From Lytechinus variegatus (lineage: Eukaryota > Echinodermata > Echinoidea > Temnopleuroida > Toxopneustidae): a stretch of DNA of 64,000 nucleotides. The notes beneath the pieces were generated by a model, which did no database searches, was not told the origin of the DNA, and saw only the letters and a program-made list of their open reading frames with translations. Both the position numbers and the translations under genes were made by a program. Positions 56,727-64,000 of this stretch are shown piece after piece; the first letter of the stretch is position 1, and the number at the start of each line of letters is the position of its first letter. Location: the NCBI RefSeq assembly GCF_018143015.1, contig NC_054749.1, forward strand, positions 33,598,911 through 33,662,910, read 5' to 3'.

Positions 56727-58824
56727 CAGCTGCATGGTATTATTGGCCGCTCTCTATGCCGTCAGTGATTTGTGGAGAGCAAGACATACTGTGACCAAAT
56801 AGGCCTAGTATATTCCATGGTGATATATGTATCGAATGACCTAACAAAGGATAGTAGATAAACGTTGGTTTTGAAATAAGAAATTGAATAGAAAAATGAC
56901 ATTTACATAATTATTTCTAAATATTTCATAGACAATTTTTTTTATGAAAGAACCATGATTTCTTTCGTGCTTTTTCCGCCACAAGGTGGCGCTAGAGAAG
57001 ACTGGAAAAAAACATTGCGCAATTGCAAGCAATTATCCTTGTTGTCATCAGCTAAATTTAGATTTGCCCTTGGTATTTATTGTTTCACTGCTAATGGGAA
57101 ATGGCATTTATTTCTGAGAGCTGGTAAATTGATATTGCATATCCAGGTTATATATCAGGTGAGTTTTGAGCACCGATTTGCGTTATTTATGTTATAAATC
57201 ACATTTAAAATGTAAATGATGATCAAAGAAAAACGTGAACGAGAGATCGAATCGCTATCGGGAGGGACTGAATGAATTTCTGCCGCGGCTGCGTCGGCTG
57301 GCCATGAGTAGCTAGGTGCGGTAGCTACGGCGGCTGGTCGTGTATGTGCCCGTAACCTGGCAGCAGCTTAATAAAAATAAAAGCATTAATAACGGCTGGG
57401 CCTGGGGCCAGCCACGGAGGTAGAAATAACTTCTTTCTGTTACCTGCATGGGCCAGCTTAAACTACCCAATGCATGTCACCTCTGTTAGCCTCTTCAAAC
57501 ATGTCAAACAAGAGGTACAGGACTACCATGACTACACAGAGCATCCTGCTTCACAGAGCTACCAAGTCTCACGCATTATGCGTGAGACTCAAGCATTTTG
57601 GACTCTTGTTCATCCCCTCAAATCTCTGTCTCACGCAACTATCACAGCCTATCCCCATATACATTGTCATTGTACACAATGTCTTTGATCTCACTCAGAT
57701 TCACAGAAAATCTCATGCATAGCTGGTCTTTGAACTTGGCATCTCTGGCTTCACTAAGAGAGGAGCATGGTTTTTTAGCTGCACTTATAGTAGTAAATTT
57801 TTAGTATATTTTAAAATGGCACTGTACATACAATGTACTCCACACCAGACCTGCCAAATATAGTACGGCAATACACCAGTCGGTGGACTGTACTTTATCA
57901 GAAGAAGAAGAACGTCTACGGCGTCTCGGCCGCCTATGTTTAAAAAAGAGAATCCCACAGACTCTGCCTGGACCCATTCATTCTATGAACAAGGTTATGT
58001 TTATGATATGGCCTGGACCCTGCCCCTGGTTGATCAGATGTTGAATAGATCATGTAGATTGCAGTGGCCAGTGCACAATGCTAGTATTTTTATGTTATCA
58101 CAATGCTTATTTATATAGGTCACATAACAGAATTTTACTTGATTCAATCAGACTCACTAGCAAATGTTGTCTTGATCAGTTTGACAACATTTTTTTCTTT
58201 TCTTTTTCTCAAGCCTGAAACCTCATTATGATTATCTTGTCATGATAGTGGTGCTTGATAAGATAGACCAGAAATATAAGATTTCCAATAAAAGTGCATT
58301 TTTCTTTTATTCTTGGGTCAGCATTCGGGGGCAAAAAGAAGTCGTTTACAGGAATGGGAAATTTAAAAAGTGAATGTATGTACTGCTGATCCTGGATGGA
58401 GCTGGATCCTTAGGACCTGTCCCATATTGTGACAGCTTGACAGAGCTCTGCCATGCTTCTAGAAGATGATACTAATACAATGTTGCTTACTGTCTGACTC
58501 ATAATGATGACGTGGATTACCTTTTAAAGTTCTCAGCGACAAAAAGTCAAAGAGTTGTCAATGACTGGAACAATCTTACTGAGTCACCGCACCTAGTCTA
58601 AATACATTCAAAAGACTATTGGACATTCATTGGTCCAACCTTCACTATGTAGCACGTGATCCAACTCTTTAGCGTACCCTCAAAGCTGTATCGTCTGTAA
58701 TTCCCTAAGAAGAAGCGAACGAAAGACTTACAGGACTACCTGCTCTTCCGTATATTGCTGATGATGCTGAAAATAAATAATAGATATATGTTGTATTTGT
58801 TTGTTTTCTTTTCCTGTTTTGCAG
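56727..58824. other. interval upstream of the LENG9-like coding exons
   Basis: No coding exon is convincing. The promoter and a 5' untranslated exon of the downstream gene should lie here because its first coding exon begins at a splice acceptor. Holds a CTCF-like word (56977-56994) and a perfect palindrome (57565-57589). Confidence 0.4.
56977..56994 (+). promoter_or_regulatory. candidate CTCF-type motif
   Basis: CCGCCACAAGGTGGCGCTAG contains a close match to the conserved CTCF core (CCAC-N-AGGTGGCGC). It is also a partial palindrome. A single-motif match only. Confidence 0.25.
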
Positions 58825-61800
58825 GTTTTGTGGTTGGCAAGACTGAGATCATGGCAGGAGTTGACTGCAGTGAGGACTCACTGTCTGATGACATACAGGG
58901 AGAATTAGAAGTCTTAAGATCAATCTATCAAGGAGAAGGAGAGTTTGCCATGGAAACATGTTGCCATGGTGATGACACTAAATCAAACTATGTATGTGAG
59001 GTCATCATAACACCATCTGACATGCCGCTAGGATTAAGTTTCTCATTACCAGGTATGTCAAGGTCACCTAGATCTAGGTTTATTGTGATTGGTGGAAAGA
59101 TTCAAGATGTATTTTATAGGAGAAACTTTCAGCCTAATAACTTGTTTTTATGTACTTCAGGACCGAGTTTCTCTTGAAATATTCACCATTTTGATGCAAA
59201 GAGTCTTTATAATGTATCTTGAATTACTTCATTTCAAAGCAACAAAAGGCATGTTTTTAGAACGTTTTGGGAGATTGATAGGTGGTTTCAGGTGGGAGAA
59301 TGGCCAAAGAAGGTATGGAAGTGCGCAGTTTGACAAGAATGGTCAATTCTTGCACCTGCTTGTGTAAAGACGTCCACTGTGAGAGCAAATTTAAAGGTCA
59401 AGTCCACCTCAGAAAAATGTTGATTTGAATCAATAGAGAAAAATCAGACAAGCACAATACTGAAAATTTCATCAAAATCGGATGTAAAATAAGAAAGTTA
59501 TGACATTTCAAAGTTTCGCTTATTTTCAACAAAATAGTTATATGAACGAGCCAGTAACATCCAAATGAGAGAGTCGATGATGTCACTCACTCACTATTTC
59601 TTTTGTTTTTTATTGATTGAATTATACAATATTTCAATTTTTACGAATTTGACGATTAGGACCTTCTTGCCCGAAGCACAAAATGTTAAAATAATGGAAT
59701 TCCACGTGTTCAGGGAGGAATGAAACTTCATTTCACATGACAATGATGAGAAAATAAAAATATTTCATATTTCATATAATAAAATACAAAAGAAATAGTG
59801 AGTGTGTGATGTCATCAACTCTCTCATTTGGATGTAACTGGCTCGTTCATATAAATATTTTGTTGAAAATAAGCGAAACTTTAAAATGCCATAACTTTCT
59901 TATTTTACATCCGATTTTGATGAAATTTTCTGTTTGTTGAATTTTTCTCTTTTCATTCAAATCAAGTTTTGTTGGGGTGGACTTGTCCTTTAAAGACGTT
60001 TCACAACTCAATCGTGTTTAATGTCAAAGGTTGTCAAATCTGAGCTGATCACATTTATAAACGCATCTTGTTCGATGTTTAGACTTTTCTCCAACTCATC
60101 CTTGGAAATGTTCACTTTTACGACCAGGAATGTACATGTAGGACGTTGAACACACCCTTTTTTATTTATCATCTTGACGTTTTGTAATCACTTATTCAAT
60201 CATGATTCATGTTTAAATTTGAAAGCAGATATATTGAACACACCTTTGGATGATCCATTTGATCCACTCTGTCATTAGTATTGACTGAAAAAAAAAGCTG
60301 AGATTTACAATGTAAAAATGTATTGGTTATTTGTGTCAAGTCTGATTCTTATGTAAATCCCCGAGGGGGGGGGCCACTTCCATTCACGAGTGGATACCAT
60401 GCGCGACCATGGGGTCTCGAAAAGCACCCTAAACACGTAATTTCCATATTCTGAAAATGCACCCCTGAACAAGTATTGGCGTGTGAAACCCTACCCTTAA
60501 CAAGTATTGGAAACAAAACGATACTCTTGGCACATATTCCCTGAAATGAACCCCTAAACAAGTATAGGAATGTTTTATTGTTACGGGTCCTTCGGTCGTC
60601 GGCTTTACCTTATTTGGTTTAGTACGACCCCACCTTCTACACCTCATGCAAATCGGACTCTAAAACGAAGTGTTGGGGCAAAAAGGACATCCTTTATAAA
60701 ACATTTTATTTTTGTTTTATCATCCCCGCAAATTCGACCCTAAACACGTAATTTTCCTAGCGAAATAGAACCCTTTTTTCATTATTTTTGTGTTTTTGAC
60801 ACCCTTATCACGTTATCGTGTCCTATCGTGAAAAAGACATCCTTTTTACATGTTTTTGGGGTCGCGCATGGTATCCACTCATCAATGTAAGGGCCCCCCC
60901 CGGGTGTAAATCATGTTTTTTTTTAAATTACGAACTCTTATTACAGGATATAGACTAATATTCACTGTCCTTGTTTTGTTTTCATAGGAACATACCCACA
61001 GATCAGCCCTCGGATTGAGATGGTTTCCCTGCCTGAATCCATCTCACAAGATAATATTGCCGTCCTCCTGGTTTACCTCTATCAGATTGCCAAAGAGAAT
61101 GCTGGGATACCTCACCTTTATTCAGTGGTTGAGGGCGCCAAACAGTGGATTAGGGATCACCTTGAAGATCTTCACCTTGACTCTTCTTCAACTTGTTCAG
61201 GTGAGGATACATGTATTTAGTATTGTGGCTTGACTGGCTTCTTTAGTTGGTTTAAACTCTATAGATTCATCGAACCTTGATAAAACTCTGTAATGTTAAA
61301 AAATGTAATTTGGTCTACTTCCATTTCAGGTTGGTTTCTTCACACATGGTCTAATCCTAGCTCTTCAAACAGTTCATCTACTATCCAATTAGCCATTAAA
61401 CTTCAGGCAAAAAGAACTGTCCATGAGGTTATTTTAAACAATGTCTAAACAAAGCAAGCCTTTTGGATTAATTATGTACTAAGAGCAATAAATTGAAAAT
61501 GCTACATCACATAGGGTGCATTGTCAAATCTTCATTGAAGATTTTTGATGTAGGATGTATTATTTTGTGCTCACTCTTCAAAATCTTTGTAATAAGCTTT
61601 TAAGAGGAGATGGATTTGTTTTCAAAGTCAGCGTGTAATATTCACTTGTATGCTTATGTTTACTGTTATGCTTATATTTACTGTTATTTTCATTTTTTGT
61701 ACCAATGTTTAAAATGCTGACACATCACAACGTAATTATGAATATAATGTTAGATAGGCTACATCCATCTTCAATTTATTATCATGAATATCTCTATCTA

Positions 61801-62969
61801 TACATTTTTATTCTACAGAAAGTGATTGGGGCAGCATAGCTGACTCTGACACCAGAGATAAGGAGAAGAAGAAAGAAATGAAGAAGAATAAAGGCAAGAA
61901 GCAGGATGATACTCCTCAGTTTGGGCGGGATACTAAGAAGCCTCCTATGAAGACTGCTACTGATGTCATCTCTCGTATTCAGTGGGACAAACAGTTGAAC
62001 CCAGAGCACTTCATAGTCGGTTACCTTGACCGCTTCATCGGGGTCGTGGAGCAGCCATTCCTGGCATTCTATTGGGGAGACATCGCTGAAGTGGACCATC
62101 TAACCCTAGCCATCCCCCGGCATCGCATCCAGTATTTCAAGTACAAAGACGAGGTGGTGTGGGATAAGAGAATACGGCTGGACAACGTGTTTGGATCGCT
62201 AGGAAGCGGACTCACGGTGGTGGACGTGGTGCAGAGGTATGCCAAGGAGAACGACACGGAGCGGAATGGTGGAAGCGAAAAGGAGGTGAATGACCTGGCA
62301 GATGTAGAAATGGATGATGATGGAGAGAGGATGGTCATGAAGGATGGGAGAGTTCAGAGGAGGAGAATAGATAAATCACGGCCTAACTATTTCATAGCAA
62401 TACAAATTAGTAATGAAGATATCAAGGCTGGGGTGAAACAGATCCAGGATCACATGACCAGTATAGATCCTCTTATTTCATCATACCTGACTTCTCTCTC
62501 ACATCTTCATGTAACACTCTGTATGCTCCAACTTGCCTCAAAGGCACAGATAAACACCGCCCTCTCTGTTCTGAAAAACATCCAACCTGAACTCACATCG
62601 ATGCTTCTTCCTGTCACTATGATGAGGTTCCAGGGAGTTGACTCATTCCATGATCGCATCATGTATTCCCCAACAGAGGCAGATCACGCTCTTGAGAAAA
62701 TGACACATTTCTTGCGAACGTCGCTCTCCAAAGCTGGCCTGAGCTTAATAGGAACTCGAGATGAGTTTGTCCCCCATCTCACCATCATGAAAATGGCTCG
62801 TGAAGAAGCGAATGGCCATCCCATTTTTACCTCTGACCTAAAATCTAAGTTTTCTGAGGTGCACCTAGGAACTCAGGTTGTTGATGCTATCCATTTGTGT
62901 TCCATTGATGATAAACCAGCTCATGATAGATTCTACTATTCATTAGCCAAGGTTGATTTGAATGAGTAG
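58825..62969 (+). CDS. LENG9-like protein: RWD, MJ1316 and AKAP7-like 2H phosphoesterase domains
   Basis: Probable RNA 2',3'-cyclic-phosphate or RNA-end-binding/processing protein. Coding exons: 58851-59052 (exon itself starts at acceptor 58824/58825), 60988-61200 and 61819-62969, phases 1 and 1, 521 aa, stop TAG. The ATG at 58851 has good context (ATCATGG). Residues ~12-133 look like an RWD domain (ELEVLRSIY, then YPQISPRIEM and a long C-terminal helix). A lysine-rich linker follows. Residues ~185-265 match the MJ1316 RNA cyclic-group end-recognition domain (SRIQWDKQLNPEHFIVGYLD, then RIQYFKYKDEVVWDKR). From ~325 a 2H phosphoesterase fold of the AKAP7 type has both catalytic motifs, HVT at 369-371 and HLT at 458-460. 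Human LENG9 is known for the MJ1316-plus-2H pair; the RWD start here is the noteworthy part. Intron 1 holds two DNA elements. ATTAAA at 63009-63014 is a plausible polyadenylation signal. Confidence 0.88.
59395..59989. mobile_element. TTAA-flanked palindromic MITE, family K1, subfamily b
   Basis: 595 bp, TTAA at 59391-59394 and 59990-59993, starting AGGTCAAGTCCACCTCAG and ending GGGGTGGACTTGTCCT. Nearly identical to 13047-13629, so the two copies are probably young. Lies in the first coding intron of the LENG9-like gene. Confidence 0.87.
60360..60904. mobile_element. G-rich-ended element A, intact copy with 8-bp TSD
   Basis: 545 bp flanked by TGTAAATC (60352-60359 and 60905-60912). The left end is CCCGAGG with a G run then CACTTCCATTCACGAGTGG. 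The right end is CCACTCATCAATGTAAGGG with a C run and GGG. The interior has AAAGCACCCTAAACACG and inverted CCTAAACACGTAATTTTCC segments. Lies in the first coding intron of the LENG9-like gene. Confidence 0.87.
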
Positions 62970-63008
62970 ATTATTACAGACAATTCTGTGTAAAGCCTTT
63001 GGATACAT

Positions 63009-63014
63009 ATTAAA
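63009..63014 (+). terminator. candidate polyadenylation signal ATTAAA
   Basis: ATTAAA lies 40 bp after the stop codon of the LENG9-like gene. It is the common variant of AATAAA. No transcript evidence is available. Confidence 0.4.
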
Positions 63015-63154
63015 CACATTTATTTTGATAATGTAGTGATGTGATACTAGTAGTACTAATGTCTCTTCATCAATCTTTGTAAAGCTTGATCATCTTTTGA
63101 AACGATTTGTGATGTCTGTTATCTCATGAAGAGGCCAATTCCCTTACTTAGGCA

Positions 63155-63463
63155 CAAATAATAATAATAATAATAATAATAGGTCCATTTATATAGTGCA
63201 GCTACTATGTGCATATACTCTACTGCGCTTTGATAATTGGTATCATATTATTACCCCGGCTGTAGCTGAGCCGCCATATTAATAGGCGCTAAAGCGTTCA
63301 AGGAAAAATCCTACCGGGTACCCATTCACCTCACCTGGGTCGAGTGCAGCACAATGTGGATAAATTTCTTGCTGAAGGAAATTACGCCATGGCTGGGATT
63401 CGAACCCATGACCCTCTGTTTCAAAGTCCGAAGACTAATCCACTGGGCCACAACGCTCCACAA
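63155..63463 (-). mobile_element. tRNA-derived SINE, minus orientation, near full length
   Basis: On the minus strand: tRNA-like head with box A (TGGCCCAGTGGATTAG) and box B (GGTTCGAATCCCAG), body GTGCTGCACTCGACCCAGG and GGCTCAGCTACAGCCGGGG, then a tail ending in an ATT trinucleotide run at 63158. Same family as 14113-14396. Confidence 0.87.
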
Positions 63464-64000
63464 CCCTAAATACCACCAGTCCTTGCTTAGTTTTTAACCT
63501 TGGTGCTGATAAAGATAGAATGCCAGTTATTGTAACAATTTTAAATTTATTCACACTGTCTTTTCTAAAAGCACACATGTGTAATTGCAATTTTCTGAGT
63601 GTGCGCGATGAAAGAAACATAATTATACATAAATCTGTCTAGTTTATGGTTTTATACCATGATGGCATAATTGAAACCTCTTTTGAAAATACAGACCACG
63701 AAGTTCAGCTATATAACTACAAGATATAGATCTGCAATGGTTTGGCACTAAGTTGTCACTTAGTTTGACAAAATGTTTTCGCTTGCTCAGCAAGAGCACC
63801 CATAATTATAATTTTCCATGTATTTTGGCTCACAAATTTTAATCATTCTTACTTAGCATGTATTGTGGATGGAGAGATCCATATCCAAACATTTCATAAA
63901 TAATCATATGATATAAAAAAATATATACATATACAGTGCTGGCCATTTGTAGGATTTTAAAAGGGAAAGTAACACCAAATAGGATTTTCTCCTAGAAATG
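63464..64000. other. gene-free end of window
   Basis: AT-rich. No exon, RNA gene or terminal-repeat element recognised. Confidence 0.45.

Noticed and set aside
1..64000. CRISPR arrays, operons, prophage or bacterial resistance genes
   Set aside because: The sequence is intron-bearing metazoan DNA; regular repeats present are micro- and minisatellites without spacer structure.

Overview
This is eukaryotic, AT-rich, intron-bearing metazoan DNA that is mostly transposon-derived. The protein signatures (an RDH8/17-beta-HSD1-type dehydrogenase, a LENG9-like RNA-end protein, CR1/jockey-like LINEs, a Penelope-like element) and the dense population of palindromic TTAA-, TA- and 8-bp-TSD elements suggest an echinoderm, most likely a sea urchin. 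That assignment is an inference from repeat style, not a database result.

Three host genes can be supported by splice signals and frame continuity. (1) 1899-5953, minus: a complete four-exon short-chain dehydrogenase of 293 aa, retinol dehydrogenase 8 / 17-beta-HSD1-like. (2) 18702-22964, minus: the first three coding exons, all phase 0, of an unidentified type II membrane protein. (3) 58825-62969, plus: a three-coding-exon, 521-aa protein with an N-terminal RWD-like domain, an MJ1316 RNA-end-recognition domain and a C-terminal AKAP7-like 2H phosphoesterase domain (LENG9-like).

Layout. 1-1 kb: GGTGT-rich repeat and TA microsatellite. 1.9-6.2 kb: the dehydrogenase gene, its introns loaded with small inverted-repeat elements. 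6.4-8.9 kb: a three-level nest, a TTAA element split by a LINE fragment that is itself split by a hAT-type element. 10-13 kb: a 5'-truncated LINE with an intact 875-residue reading frame. 13-15.5 kb: tRNA-derived SINEs and LINE tails. 15.4-18.7 kb: micro- and minisatellites. 18.7-23 kb: the membrane-protein gene with insertions. 23-27.7 kb: more palindromic elements, a decayed Penelope-like element ending in a well-formed hammerhead ribozyme motif, and a TTCGG-motif array. 29.1-34 kb: a TTAA element split by a 4.2-kb foldback element. 34-37.5 kb: gene-free sequence. 37.5-48.9 kb: a very large interrupted inverted repeat carrying at least eight younger insertions. 49-52.4 kb: nested G-rich-ended elements and two palindromic short-unit arrays. 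53-57 kb: LINE tail and a 1.9-kb inverted repeat. 58.8-63 kb: the LENG9-like gene, then a SINE.

Nothing suggests that the host genes act in one pathway. The unifying theme is transposon stratigraphy, in which target-site duplications and interrupted reading frames give a relative order of insertions. The most noteworthy single signal is the hammerhead ribozyme at 26623-26674 in the Penelope-like remnant.
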